From contig NZ_CP017478.1 in the NCBI RefSeq assembly GCF_001761325.1, positions 2,687,501 through 2,751,500 on the forward strand: a stretch of 64,000 nt of DNA. The letters run 5' to 3'. Below the pieces are notes generated by a model. That model was not told where the DNA came from, searched no databases, and worked only from the letters and a program-made list of their open reading frames with translations. Of this stretch, positions 28,342 to 37,063 are shown one piece after another (position 1 is the stretch's first letter; each line of letters opens with the position of its first letter). The stretch comes from Urechidicola croceus. Its GTDB lineage: Bacteria > Bacteroidota > Bacteroidia > Flavobacteriales > Flavobacteriaceae. Both the position numbers and the translations under genes were made by a program.

Positions 28342-29478
28342 TTATTTTTTTTTGACTGCACTACATCCACTCATAGTTGTGATTCTAACAACTTCAGTTG
28401 GAGGTAAATTTTTATTCCTTTTAATTAATTCAGAAGCAATATTCTTTGTAATTTCAATAAATGTCTCTTCTAATGGGGTGCCATCTTGCATTGCAACAGG
28501 GTGGCCAAAATCTCCAGATTCTCTTATGCTTTGAACCAAAGGAACTTCTCCTAATAATTTTGTATTTAAATCAATTGCCAAATTTTTGGCACCATCTTTT
28601 CCAAAGATATAATATTTATTGTTAGGTAGTTCGGCTGGAGTAAAATAACTCATGTTTTCAACTATTCCAAGTACTGGTACGTTAATACTTTCTTGTTGGA
28701 ACATTGCGACTCCTTTTTTAGCATCTGCCAAAGCAATGTTTTGGGGTGTGCTTACAATAACTGCTCCTGTGATAGGCAGTGATTGTACAATTGATAAATG
28801 TACATCACCTGTTCCAGGAGGTAAATCGACCATTAAGAAGTCTAACTCTCCCCAATCTGCGTCAAAAATCATTTGTTTTAATGCTTTGGAAGCCATGGGA
28901 CCTCTCCAAATTACAGCCTGATTGGGTTGTGTAAAAAAACCAAGTGATAATATTTTAATACCATAACTTTCAATAGGTTTCATTTTTGATCGGCCATTAA
29001 CTGTTATTGATCGAGGTTTTTCATTTGCAACATCAAACATTAAGTGAGTTGAAGGGCCATAAATATCAGCATCTAAAATACCAACTTTGAATCCCATTTT
29101 TGACAAAGTAACTGCAACATTGGAAGTAATAGTAGATTTTCCAACTCCACCTTTTCCTGATGCAACTGCAATAATATTTTTAATTCCAGGAATTTCTTTT
29201 CCTTTGATTTGATTTACAGGTTTTTCAGCAACTACAGCTTTAACATTGACTTTTACATCTGCTTTAGGGTGTACTTTTTCATGAATTATTTTCATGATAT
29301 CAACTTCTACACGTTTTTTGGCTTGTAATGATGGATTTCCTATTTCAACATCTACAATAACTTCTTTGTCAAAAACCACAATGTTTTTAACGGAATTACT
29401 TTCAACTAAACTTTTTCCTTCTCCGGGAGCAGTAATGTTTTCTAGTGCTTGTAATATATCTTTTTTGTTAAGTGTCAT
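28342..29478 (-). CDS. Mrp/NBP35-family ATPase, iron-sulfur carrier (ApbC-like)
   Basis: 378 residues: an N-terminal MIP18/DUF59-like domain (about 1-90) and a P-loop ATPase domain with the deviant Walker A GKGGVGKST near 109. A CSAVKKK tail contains a late Cys (the family's CxxC is not complete here). It transfers Fe-S clusters to apoproteins in an ATP-dependent way. First gene of the mrp-nfu-dioxygenase operon. A -7 box sits 27 nt upstream. Confidence 0.9.
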   Translation of the reverse strand: MTLNKKDILQALENITAPGEGKSLVESNSVKNIVVFDKEVIVDVEIGNPSLQAKKRVEVDIMKIIHEKVHPKADVKVNVKAVVAEKPVNQIKGKEIPGIKNIIAVASGKGGVGKSTITSNVAVTLSKMGFKVGILDADIYGPSTHLMFDVANEKPRSITVNGRSKMKPIESYGIKILSLGFFTQPNQAVIWRGPMASKALKQMIFDADWGELDFLMVDLPPGTGDVHLSIVQSLPITGAVIVSTPQNIALADAKKGVAMFQQESINVPVLGIVENMSYFTPAELPNNKYYIFGKDGAKNLAIDLNTKLLGEVPLVQSIRESGDFGHPVAMQDGTPLEETFIEITKNIASELIKRNKNLPPTEVVRITTMSGCSAVKKK

Positions 29479-29504
29479 TTACAATTTAGATTTTGTCTAA
29501 AGTG

Positions 29505-29512
29505 CAAATATA
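29505..29512 (-). promoter_or_regulatory. -7 box of the mrp-nfu-dioxygenase operon
   Basis: The minus strand reads TATATTTG, an exact match, 27 nt upstream of the ATG at 29478. Confidence 0.5.
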
Positions 29513-29577
29513 CTGCGAAATGTTTAGAATTATACTAGGTATAATATTGAAATGCTTTATAGATATATTTAGATTGG

Positions 29578-29910
29578 TTATTCTAATTCATCTGAAGGGT
29601 TCCAAAAAATAGTTTCGAAATCTTGTATTTGATTATTGATAACCTTTACACCTTCGCTTTCCAGCAGTTGTTGCATTAAATTAGTACCATCAAAATGATG
29701 TTTTCCAGTCAATAATCCTTGTTTGTTTACAACTCTATGTGCGGGAACCGTATCATCATTGTGTGAAGCATTCATTGCCCAACCTACCATTCTTGCAGAT
29801 CTAGCAGCCCCTAAATATTTAGCGATTGCTCCATAACTTGTGACTCTTCCATATGGAATTTGTCTAGCAATTGTATAAGATTTTTCGAAGAAGTTGTCGT
29901 TTGGATTCAT
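29578..29910 (-). CDS. Alkyltransferase-like protein (Cys-less MGMT relative)
   Basis: 110 residues, a single C-terminal-type domain of O6-methylguanine-DNA methyltransferase. The active-site motif PCHRV of the repair enzyme is PAHRV here (56-60), so the alkyl-accepting Cys is Ala. That is the defining feature of ATL proteins, which bind O6-alkylguanine without repair and hand the lesion to nucleotide excision repair. The helix-turn-helix arginine finger segment (GAARSARMVGWAM) is conserved. It starts 24 nt after trmB, so it is at the end of that operon. Confidence 0.9.
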   Translation of the reverse strand: MNPNDNFFEKSYTIARQIPYGRVTSYGAIAKYLGAARSARMVGWAMNASHNDDTVPAHRVVNKQGLLTGKHHFDGTNLMQQLLESEGVKVINNQIQDFETIFWNPSDELE

Positions 29911-29934
29911 CGAAATAAAAGTATGTTAATTGAA

Positions 29935-30609
29935 CTAATAATTCAATTTAAATTTAATATAAGTAATAGCTTTTCCCGTTTCTAAATACTGACTTTCATA
30001 AAAAGTTTGTGTAGAAATCACTTCTTCAGGAGAATGTTGTATATTGTTATATACATTATGATGTGCATATAGAATTTCATGATTTTCACCATGTAGTACT
30101 CCTAATGTGTAACCGTGCATGAATTCACTATCAGTTTTTAAATGTACAAGACCATCTGGTTTAAGAATAGTATGATATTTTTTTAAAAACTCTTGATTGG
30201 TAAGTCTATGTTTTGTTCGGGTATATTTAATTTGAGGATCTGGAAAAGTAATCCAAATTTCATCAACTTCATTTTCTTCAAAGCACAAATTTATAAGTTC
30301 AATTTGTGTACGTAAAAAACCAACATTCTGCATTTTATTTTCTAATGCAGTTTTAGCTCCTCGCCAAAAGCGAGCACCTTTTATATCAACACCGATAAAA
30401 TTTTTATTTGGATTTTTTTCTGCTAATGCAAGAGTATATTCACCTTTTCCACAACCTAGTTCAAGAATAATAGGGTTGTTATTTTTAAAGAATGTACTCC
30501 ATTTTCCTTTTAAAGAAAAACCAGAAAACACATCATCTCTCGTCGGCTGAATAACATTTGAGAATGTATCATTCTCTCGAAATCGTTTCAGTTTGTTTTT
30601 ACTTCCCAC
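29935..30609 (-). CDS. trmB: tRNA (guanine-N7-)-methyltransferase
   Basis: Puts the m7G46 mark in the variable loop of tRNA. The SAM-binding motif LELGCGKGEYTLALA is near 53, ENPNKNFIGVDIKG follows, and the catalytic/tRNA segment WITFPDPQIKYTRTKHRL near 123 is typical of TrmB. The 224-residue length is normal. It sits between the small membrane gene (36 nt upstream) and the ATL gene (24 nt downstream), on the same strand. Confidence 0.95.
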   Translation of the reverse strand: MGSKNKLKRFRENDTFSNVIQPTRDDVFSGFSLKGKWSTFFKNNNPIILELGCGKGEYTLALAEKNPNKNFIGVDIKGARFWRGAKTALENKMQNVGFLRTQIELINLCFEENEVDEIWITFPDPQIKYTRTKHRLTNQEFLKKYHTILKPDGLVHLKTDSEFMHGYTLGVLHGENHEILYAHHNVYNNIQHSPEEVISTQTFYESQYLETGKAITYIKFKLNY

Positions 30610-30645
30610 AGGAAAATAGATTAAATAAAAGTGAAGAATTTAGAA

Positions 30646-30846
30646 CTATTCTGTTCCTTGTTGTTTGAATTGTTTCAATTGACCCATCCAATAAACGAAT
30701 GCAACCATTGAAATAATAACAAAAATCCAACTGATAGTATTTTGAGTCCACCAACTTGAAATATCGTTACGAATCCAATCCATTGGTTTAAACCCTACAT
30801 TCGTGAAAAAATCACCGATAGCCCTAAAAATATTGTTTGCAATCAT
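30646..30846 (-). CDS. Small membrane protein (DUF6341-like)
   Basis: 66 residues with one predicted span (about 36-54). It begins MIANNIFRAIGDFF and ends QLKQFKQQG. I recall such short proteins (DUF6341) being common in Flavobacteriaceae next to upp, but the role is unknown. First gene of the unit that includes trmB and the ATL gene. A full promoter lies upstream and reaches into the divergent DUF6427-like gene. Confidence 0.75.
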   Translation of the reverse strand: MIANNIFRAIGDFFTNVGFKPMDWIRNDISSWWTQNTISWIFVIISMVAFVYWMGQLKQFKQQGTE

Positions 30847-30866
30847 TATTAATTGTATTTACTTTG

Positions 30867-30897
30867 CAAATGTATAAAAACAAAATATGATTGCCAA
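30867..30897 (-). promoter_or_regulatory. Promoter of the small membrane gene-trmB-ATL operon
   Basis: The minus strand has TTG (30895-30897), a 20-nt spacer and TACATTTG (30867-30874), a full match to the flavobacterial TTG-N17-23-TAnnTTTG arrangement. The -33 part lies inside the first codons of the divergent gene at 30887. Confidence 0.65.
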
Positions 30898-31810
30898 TTT
30901 TTTTAAGAAAACTAAACCCATACATGCCATATTTATAGGGGCGTTATTTTTAGTTTATTATTTAATGGCCGTTTTGGGGTATAAAAACTTAAACTTTTCT
31001 TTTTTAGAAGTATTTGTTCAATTAGGAATATTGCTTTTATTTGTTGTTATATTTTTTTTAATTCGATTTATAAATAGAAAGAATTTTTTATCAGGTTTAA
31101 ATTCTTATGTTTTGTTATTATTTGCAGTGTTATTTGGAATTTTTCCAAAGACTTTAGAACTACAAAACATTTTTATTGCACACTTTTTTTTATTACTGTT
31201 TTTTAGAAGGGTTTACAGTATTCGAACAAATAAGAATATTAAGCAAAAATTATTTGACAGTGGCTTTTGGATTGCCGTAGCTTCAATTTTTTATATATGG
31301 TGTATGCTTTTTTTAATTTTAGTATATATTGCGATATTGGTAAATGACAAGAAGCAAACAAGGCATTTAATTATACCTTTAGTTGGGTTTGCTACACCGT
31401 ATTTTATATTACTTACATACTATATTTTTACTGATAATTTTGATGTGTTTTTAGATTATTTAGTATTTAAATATAGTTTAGATTTTGGAGGATATTTACA
31501 ATTAAACGTATTATTTCCGGCTATATTTTTACTGATAATTTCAGTTTGGGGGATTTTGAAGGTAAGTACAAATATTTTTTCGTTAACCAACGATTTAAAA
31601 CCTTCATGGTTGTTAATTATAACTCATTTTATTATTGCTCTTTATATTGCAATATTTGCAGTTGAAAAAAATGGATCAAGTTTTATTTTTACTTTTTTTC
31701 CGATTGCAATTATAATTGCTAACTATCTTCAAATATTAGAATTGAAAATATCTAAAGAAATAGTAATCTATAGTTTACTAATACTATCAATAAGTATTTA
31801 TTTTTTATAA
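30887..31810 (+). CDS. Polytopic membrane protein (DUF6427-like)
   Basis: 307 residues and about ten hydrophobic segments, with charged loops around RFINRKN and RTNKNIKQK. The order DUF6427, upp, DUF6341 fits what I recall of flavobacterial genomes. No function is known. It is divergent from the small membrane gene (40 bp between starts), and its 3' end overlaps the convergent upp gene by 6 bp. Confidence 0.75.
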   Translation: MIANFFKKTKPIHAIFIGALFLVYYLMAVLGYKNLNFSFLEVFVQLGILLLFVVIFFLIRFINRKNFLSGLNSYVLLLFAVLFGIFPKTLELQNIFIAHFFLLLFFRRVYSIRTNKNIKQKLFDSGFWIAVASIFYIWCMLFLILVYIAILVNDKKQTRHLIIPLVGFATPYFILLTYYIFTDNFDVFLDYLVFKYSLDFGGYLQLNVLFPAIFLLIISVWGILKVSTNIFSLTNDLKPSWLLIITHFIIALYIAIFAVEKNGSSFIFTFFPIAIIIANYLQILELKISKEIVIYSLLILSISIYFL

Positions 31811-32455
31811 TTTTTTGCCGAAAGATAGATCTCCAGCATCACCTAATCCAGGAATAATATAGCCTTTATCGTTTAGTTTGTCATCAATAGTAGCAATCCA
31901 TAAATGTGTGTTTTTAGGAAAGTGATTTTTAATATATTCAACACCTTCTTTTGAGGCAATTACAGCAATTAAATGAATTTCTTTAGGAGTTCCGTTTTTT
32001 AATAATGCTTCATAAGTACTAACTAATGATTGTCCAGTGGCAAGCATTGGATCAGCAAGAATTAAAGTTTTATTATTAAATGAAGGAGAAGCCAAATATT
32101 CAACTATAATTTCAAACTCATGTTCATTTAAATGTTTTCTATATGCCGAAATAAAAGCATTTTCTGAAGAGTCAAAATAATTTAAAATTCCATTATGTAA
32201 TGGTAGCCCAGCACGTAAAACAGAACATAAAACAATTTTGTTTTCCGGTAAATTTGTAAACTTTGAACCTAAAGGAGTATTAATTTCATGAACTTGGTAG
32301 TCTAATTGTTTACTTAATTCATAACTTAAAATCTCCCCAATTCGCTCAATATTTCTTCGAAATCTCATACTATCTTTCTGAATATTAGCATCTCTTATTT
32401 CTGAAATAAATTTATTTAGTATTGAATCAGTATTCCCAAAATTGTGGACAATCAT
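31805..32455 (-). CDS. upp: Uracil phosphoribosyltransferase
   Basis: Salvages uracil to UMP with PRPP. The PRPP loop LADPMLATGQSLVS near 130 and the uracil loop GYIIPGLGDAGD at the C-terminus are both present, as is SVLRAGLPLHNG. The 216-residue length is normal. Single-gene unit with a -7 box 15 nt upstream. Its stop overlaps the convergent DUF6427-like gene by 6 bp. Confidence 0.95.
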   Translation of the reverse strand: MIVHNFGNTDSILNKFISEIRDANIQKDSMRFRRNIERIGEILSYELSKQLDYQVHEINTPLGSKFTNLPENKIVLCSVLRAGLPLHNGILNYFDSSENAFISAYRKHLNEHEFEIIVEYLASPSFNNKTLILADPMLATGQSLVSTYEALLKNGTPKEIHLIAVIASKEGVEYIKNHFPKNTHLWIATIDDKLNDKGYIIPGLGDAGDLSFGKKL

Positions 32456-32470
32456 AATATTTAATTTTTA

Positions 32471-32478
32471 CAAAGATA
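32471..32478 (-). promoter_or_regulatory. -7 box of upp
   Basis: The minus strand reads TATCTTTG, an exact consensus match 15 nt before the ATG at 32455. Confidence 0.5.
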
Positions 32479-32569
32479 ATTTTTTAAAGTAGATTTTAAT
32501 TATGAAAAAATATTGTATATTGGACTGCCCCAAAAGATTTATTAACATTTAAAAAAAAAGATTAAAATT

Positions 32570-33031
32570 ATGGGATTATTTTCATTTATTAAGAATGCCG
32601 GAGCAAAAGTATTTGGTATTGGTAAAACTACCGAAGAAGAAGCTGCAGAAGCTGCGTCAAAATTAGTAAACGCAGTTGAAACATTAGGTTTCAATGTTAC
32701 AGATTTAAACATTGAAGTAGATGATGAAACTGCAACTGTATGGGGTGAAGCAGATTCACAAGCAACACGCGAAAAAGTTGTATTAGTAGTTGGTAATACA
32801 GAAGGGATAGGTTCAGTTGATGATAGAATGACTGTTGTCGTTGCTGAAGTTGAAGAACCAGTTGCTCAATTTCATACTGTAGTTTCAGGTGATACACTTG
32901 GGAAAATTGCTAAAACTTATTATGGAAATGCTATGAAGTATCCGGTTATTTTTGAAGCCAATAAACCAATGCTTTCTCATCCTGATAAAATTTATCCAGG
33001 TCAAGTTTTAAGAATTCCTTCTTTAGATTAA
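32570..33031 (+). CDS. kbp: BON-LysM protein, potassium-binding Kbp-like
   Basis: 153 residues: N-terminal BON domain (about 25-90) and C-terminal LysM (about 100-151), the same order and length as E. coli Kbp/YgaU (149 residues), with matching start MGLFSFIKNAG and end NKPMLSHPDKIYPGQVLRIP. Kbp binds K+ in the cytoplasm. A GDTLGKIA segment marks the LysM. There is no signal peptide, in line with a cytosolic role. Single gene with its own terminator. Confidence 0.88.
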   Translation: MGLFSFIKNAGAKVFGIGKTTEEEAAEAASKLVNAVETLGFNVTDLNIEVDDETATVWGEADSQATREKVVLVVGNTEGIGSVDDRMTVVVAEVEEPVAQFHTVVSGDTLGKIAKTYYGNAMKYPVIFEANKPMLSHPDKIYPGQVLRIPSLD

Positions 33032-33053
33032 AGTAGAAAGTTAAACAGTATAT

Positions 33054-33093
33054 AAAAAACGCTCACATATTGATTGTGAGTGTTTTTTTTTTT
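33054..33093 (+). terminator. Terminator of the Kbp-like gene
   Basis: The stem CGCTCACA with TGTGAGTG (one G-T pair), extended by A/T pairs, has a seven-base loop and ends in an 11-base T-run. Confidence 0.9.
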
Positions 33094-33140
33094 GAATTAA
33101 TAAAAGAATTATTTTCACCTTTGTAATTCAAATATTCTAA

Positions 33141-34034
33141 ATGAAAGGAAGAAATTTAGCATTGTTATCGGCATTTTGTGCAACATTGATTTATGCATTG
33201 AATTATTCGATAGCTAAAGATGTTATGCCATTGTATATTAAACCATTCGGATTTATTATTTTAAGACTATCTGGCGCTCTTGTACTTTTTTGGATTGCTA
33301 GTTTTTTTATTAAAAAAGAAAAAATTGAACGGAAAGATTTTATACCAATTTTTTTTGCAGCGTTATTTGGGGCAGCATTTAACATGTTAACCTTTTTCAA
33401 AGGATTAAGTTTAACAACACCTATTAATGCGGCAGTTATTATGGTAACTACACCAATATTGGTATTCATTCTTTCCCTAATATTTTTACAAGAAAAATTA
33501 ATTAAGCGCAGAATAATTGGAGTTGTTATAGGATTAATAGGAGCAATAATACTTATTTATTATGGGCCAAAATCTGCAGTAAATGCTCCAAATATATTTT
33601 TAGGAAATATATATGTATTTATAAACGCTTCGCTATATGCATTTTACATGATTATTGTAAAAAAATTAATTGGAAAATATCATCCATTGACGTTTGTAAA
33701 ATGGATGTATTTATTTGGTTTAATTATAGTTATTCCTTTTGGATATAATGAATTGATGGAAGTAGAATGGAATAACATGCCTATAAATATTTACTACGCA
33801 GTATTATTCGTAGTTATTGGAACGACTTTTTTAACGTACTTATTTAATTTATTAGCTCTTACAAAATTAAAGCCAACGACGGTAAGTTCATTTGTCTATT
33901 TACAACCAGTAATTACAACTGTTTTTGCACTTTTATTAAAAAGTGACACACTTAATATTGTGAAAATTGTTGCGGCTATTCTTATATTCTTAGGAGTATA
34001 TTTAGTAAGTAAACCGGCAAAGCAAAATGCTTAA
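33141..34034 (+). CDS. EamA-family (DMT) transporter
   Basis: 297 residues, ten predicted membrane spans in two EamA repeats (about 5-135 and 150-290). The second repeat ends with a PVITTVFALLLKSD segment typical of the family. Substrate unknown; relatives export amino acids or metabolites. Single gene; 42 bp separate it from yicC, and a -7 box for yicC lies in that gap. Confidence 0.88.
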   Translation: MKGRNLALLSAFCATLIYALNYSIAKDVMPLYIKPFGFIILRLSGALVLFWIASFFIKKEKIERKDFIPIFFAALFGAAFNMLTFFKGLSLTTPINAAVIMVTTPILVFILSLIFLQEKLIKRRIIGVVIGLIGAIILIYYGPKSAVNAPNIFLGNIYVFINASLYAFYMIIVKKLIGKYHPLTFVKWMYLFGLIIVIPFGYNELMEVEWNNMPINIYYAVLFVVIGTTFLTYLFNLLALTKLKPTTVSSFVYLQPVITTVFALLLKSDTLNIVKIVAAILIFLGVYLVSKPAKQNA

Positions 34035-34048
34035 ATGTTAAAATTGTG

Positions 34049-34056
34049 TACCTTTG
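34049..34056 (+). promoter_or_regulatory. -7 box of the yicC-gmk-nadD operon
   Basis: Plus-strand TACCTTTG matches TAnnTTTG exactly, 20 nt before the yicC ATG at 34077. Confidence 0.55.
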
Positions 34057-34076
34057 CGTAATTTTATTTTTCGCAG

Positions 34077-34934
34077 ATGATACAATCAATGACCGGTTAC
34101 GGTAAAACCGAACTACAATTACCAACAAAAAAAGTAACTATTGAGATAAAATCTTTAAATAGTAAAAACTTAGATTTAAACGTAAGAACTCCTTCATATT
34201 ACAAAGAAAAAGAACTTGAAGTTCGTAAAAAGATTGCGAATAAATTAGTTCGTGGAAAAGTAGATTTTTCAATTTTTGTTGAGTCTATAGGGTCGATTGT
34301 TTCTTCTCAAATAAATGAAGATGTTGTAAAATCATATATAAAGCAACTAAAAGGAATGTCAAATGCTTCAGAATTAGAATTATTACAAATGGCAATGCAA
34401 CTTCCTGAAACTATTCAAAGCAAAAGGGAAGAGTTAGATGAAAACGAGTGGAGTTTGATTGATAATGCTATAAATGAAACACTTGATAAAATAGTTGTTT
34501 ATCGAAAAGATGAGGGAGCTACTTTAAAGAAAGATTTTGAAAAGCGTATAAAAATTATTGATGATTTATTATTTCAAGCAGTTGAATTAGATCCTCAGAG
34601 AATTGAAAGTATTAAAGAGAAATTGCAAAAAGCAATTGTTGAACTAGAGGTAAAAGTTGATGAGAATCGATTTGAGCAAGAATTAATTTATTATTTAGAA
34701 AAGTTAGATATTACTGAAGAAAAAGTTCGTCTTAAAAACCATTTGGAATATTTTTTGAAAGAATTACTTTCAGATAATTCTAATGGTAAAAAACTAGGTT
34801 TTATTACTCAAGAAATTGGAAGAGAAATTAATACTATTGGATCGAAATCAAATTTTGCAGAGATGCAAAAAGTGGTAGTTCAAATGAAAGATGAATTAGA
34901 AAAAATAAAAGAACAAAACTTAAACGTTCTCTAA
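34077..34934 (+). CDS. yicC: YicC-family endoribonuclease
   Basis: 285 residues beginning with the family hallmark MIQSMTGYGK and ending with the conserved FITQEIGREINTIGSKS block. YicC proteins cut RNA and, in E. coli, act on the small RNA RyhB. The start codon of gmk overlaps its stop by one base, so it is translationally coupled. It shares the operon with gmk and nadD, an arrangement seen in many bacteria. Confidence 0.94.
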   Translation: MIQSMTGYGKTELQLPTKKVTIEIKSLNSKNLDLNVRTPSYYKEKELEVRKKIANKLVRGKVDFSIFVESIGSIVSSQINEDVVKSYIKQLKGMSNASELELLQMAMQLPETIQSKREELDENEWSLIDNAINETLDKIVVYRKDEGATLKKDFEKRIKIIDDLLFQAVELDPQRIESIKEKLQKAIVELEVKVDENRFEQELIYYLEKLDITEEKVRLKNHLEYFLKELLSDNSNGKKLGFITQEIGREINTIGSKSNFAEMQKVVVQMKDELEKIKEQNLNVL

Positions 34935-35527
34935 TGAAAAAAGGAAAACTCATAGTATTTTCGGCACCATCAGGTTCTGGTAAAACAACGATTGTACGTC
35001 ATCTTTTAAAGCAACCTGAACTAGGTTTGGAGTTTTCTATTTCTGCAACTTCACGTGAGAAAAGAGGCCAAGAAGTAGATGGAGAAGATTATTATTTTTT
35101 ATCCGCTAAAGAATTCAAAACCAAAATAAAAAATGACGAATTTTTAGAATGGGAAGAAGTATATAGAGATAGTTTTTATGGAACTCTAAAAACAGAGGTT
35201 GAACGTATTTGGGCTAAGGGCAAACATGTGATATTTGATATTGATGTTTCAGGTGGATTAAGAATTAAAAGAAAATTTCCAGAAGAAACATTGGCAATAT
35301 TTGTAAAGCCACCTAGTATTGATGAATTGAAAATACGATTAAAAAAGCGTCAAACCGAAAGTGAAGATAAAATCAATATGCGAGTTGCAAAAGCATCTGC
35401 TGAGTTAGCAACTGCGCCATTATTTGATTATATTATTGAAAATAATGTGTTAGAAGACGCATTAGTTGAAGCTAATAAACTAGTTGGAGATTTTGTAGGG
35501 GCTAAAAAAAAAGAAATAAAAGAATGA
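34934..35527 (+). CDS. gmk: Guanylate kinase
   Basis: Converts GMP to GDP with ATP. The P-loop SGSGKTT (about 13-19) and the GMP-binding SATSREKRGQEVDGEDYYF region are clear. The 197-residue length is normal. It overlaps yicC by 1 nt and nadD by 4 nt. Confidence 0.97.
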   Translation: MKKGKLIVFSAPSGSGKTTIVRHLLKQPELGLEFSISATSREKRGQEVDGEDYYFLSAKEFKTKIKNDEFLEWEEVYRDSFYGTLKTEVERIWAKGKHVIFDIDVSGGLRIKRKFPEETLAIFVKPPSIDELKIRLKKRQTESEDKINMRVAKASAELATAPLFDYIIENNVLEDALVEANKLVGDFVGAKKKEIKE

Positions 35528-36105
35528 ATGTAGGATTGTATTTTGGAAGTTTTAATCCTATCCATATTGGGCATTTAATAATAGCCAATCATCTAGTAGA
35601 ACATTCTGATTTAGATCAAATATGGCTTGTTGTAACACCTCACAATCCACATAAAAAAAAGAACTCATTACTAGACAATCATCATAGATTAGCAATGGTT
35701 AATATTGCTGTCGAAGAATATCCAAAAATAAAATCATCAAATATTGAGTTTGATTTACCGCAACCATCTTATACAGTAAACACTTTAGCACACATTACTG
35801 AAAAATATCCAGATTATGATTTTAGTTTGATAATGGGTGAAGATAATTTAAAGAGTTTTCATAAGTGGAAAAACTATAGAACTATTCTTGAAGGACATGA
35901 TATTTATGTATATCCAAGAATATCAAAAGGTCATATTGAATCTCAATTTGACAATCATCCAAGAATTCATAAAGTTGATGCCCCAATAGTTGAGATTTCA
36001 TCTACTTTTATTCGAAATTCAATCAAAGATAAAATAAATGTTCTTCCGCTACTACCTTTTAATGTTTGGCAATATATAGATCAGATGAATTTTTACAAGA
36101 AGTAA
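35524..36105 (+). CDS. nadD: Nicotinate-nucleotide adenylyltransferase
   Basis: Makes nicotinic acid adenine dinucleotide for NAD synthesis. The nucleotidyltransferase motif GSFNPIHIGH (8-17) and ISSTFIRNS near 158 are present. The 193-residue length is normal. It overlaps gmk by 4 nt (ATGA), and no further gene of the operon follows: a fresh promoter starts 62 bp downstream. Confidence 0.96.
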   Translation: MNVGLYFGSFNPIHIGHLIIANHLVEHSDLDQIWLVVTPHNPHKKKNSLLDNHHRLAMVNIAVEEYPKIKSSNIEFDLPQPSYTVNTLAHITEKYPDYDFSLIMGEDNLKSFHKWKNYRTILEGHDIYVYPRISKGHIESQFDNHPRIHKVDAPIVEISSTFIRNSIKDKINVLPLLPFNVWQYIDQMNFYKK

Positions 36106-36167
36106 AAATTATAGTTTTATTAAGAATTACAAATACCTTTTGTACTTAATCAAATAAAAATCCGTTG

Positions 36168-36175
36168 TATATTTG
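36168..36175 (+). promoter_or_regulatory. -7 box of the M23-GH3-MOSC operon
   Basis: TATATTTG matches TAnnTTTG exactly. It includes the TTG (36173-36175) that would be the start codon of a longer reading frame, so that TTG cannot be on the mRNA and the ATG at 36191 must be the start. The nearest TTG upstream leaves a 25-nt spacer. Confidence 0.6.
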
Positions 36176-36190
36176 CTCTTAATAAATACA

Positions 36191-37060
36191 ATGGCAAAAA
36201 AGAAACCCAATAAAAAGAAATTTAGGCAAAAACTCATTCATAAATACAGAATGGTAGTCATAAATGAAGATACTTTTGAAGAAAAGATATCATTCAAATT
36301 AAGTCGATTAAATGTATTTATTTTTGGTGGGCTATTTACAATATTATTAATTGGATTGACTACTATTTTAATAGCTTTTACACCTTTGAGAGAGTATATA
36401 CCAGGATATTCATCGGCTAAACTTAGAAAAGATGCCAATTATTTATTGACTAAAGTTGATTCTTTGGAAAGAGAAATTGCAGGGAATGAAGTTTATTTTT
36501 CAGAAATAAAAAATGTATTGAAAGGAAATGTTTCAGGATTTGAATTTGACAAAGATTCTGTTATTGAAACTTTTAAATTTGATATTGACTCCTTGCCAAT
36601 AAATGCCTCAGAAACCGATTCTTTATTTAGAACAGAAATTGAAAGAGCTGATAAATTTAGTTTTTTTGAAGAGGCAAAAAAAGATGCGGGAATTGTATTT
36701 TTTGCACCGATTACAGGAACTATTACATCCGATTATAACATAAATCAAAAACACTATGCAATAGATATTGCTGTTAAAACAGGTACTCCTGTAAAAGCCG
36801 TGGCAGATGGTACTGTAATTTTTGCTGAATGGACTGCTCAAACAGGTCATGTTATCATTTTGGAGCATGCTAAAGGTTTTATATCAATTTATAAACACAA
36901 TGGAGCATTGCATAAACAACAAGGAGATTTAGTAAAATCTGGTGAAGTAATTGCAAGTTCTGGTTCTACTGGAGAATTCTCAACAGGACCGCATTTACAT
37001 TTTGAATTATGGAATGATGGATATCCAGTTGATCCAATTAATTTTATTGATTTTGAATAA
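36191..37060 (+). CDS. M23-family (LytM) peptidase, membrane anchored
   Basis: 289 residues from the ATG at 36191. A basic N-terminus and one membrane span (about residues 36-60) precede a short coiled region and the M23 domain (about 170-285). Zinc motifs are complete: HYAID (H-x3-D) and HLH in GPHLHFEL. Predicted to cut peptidoglycan cross-links in the periplasm. First gene of an operon with GH3 and MOSC. The TTG start 18 bp upstream is inside the promoter. Confidence 0.92.
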   Translation: MAKKKPNKKKFRQKLIHKYRMVVINEDTFEEKISFKLSRLNVFIFGGLFTILLIGLTTILIAFTPLREYIPGYSSAKLRKDANYLLTKVDSLEREIAGNEVYFSEIKNVLKGNVSGFEFDKDSVIETFKFDIDSLPINASETDSLFRTEIERADKFSFFEEAKKDAGIVFFAPITGTITSDYNINQKHYAIDIAVKTGTPVKAVADGTVIFAEWTAQTGHVIILEHAKGFISIYKHNGALHKQQGDLVKSGEVIASSGSTGEFSTGPHLHFELWNDGYPVDPINFIDFE

Positions 37061-37063
37061 ATT

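Noticed and set aside
30833-30900. Inverted similarity of the first codons of the divergent genes at 30846 and 30887 (both begin MIAN)
   Set aside because: The match is short, has an indel and arises from similar first codons; no repeat function is likely.
36173-36190. TTG start for the second M23 gene
   Set aside because: The TTG is within the TATATTTG -7 box, so it would not be on the mRNA.
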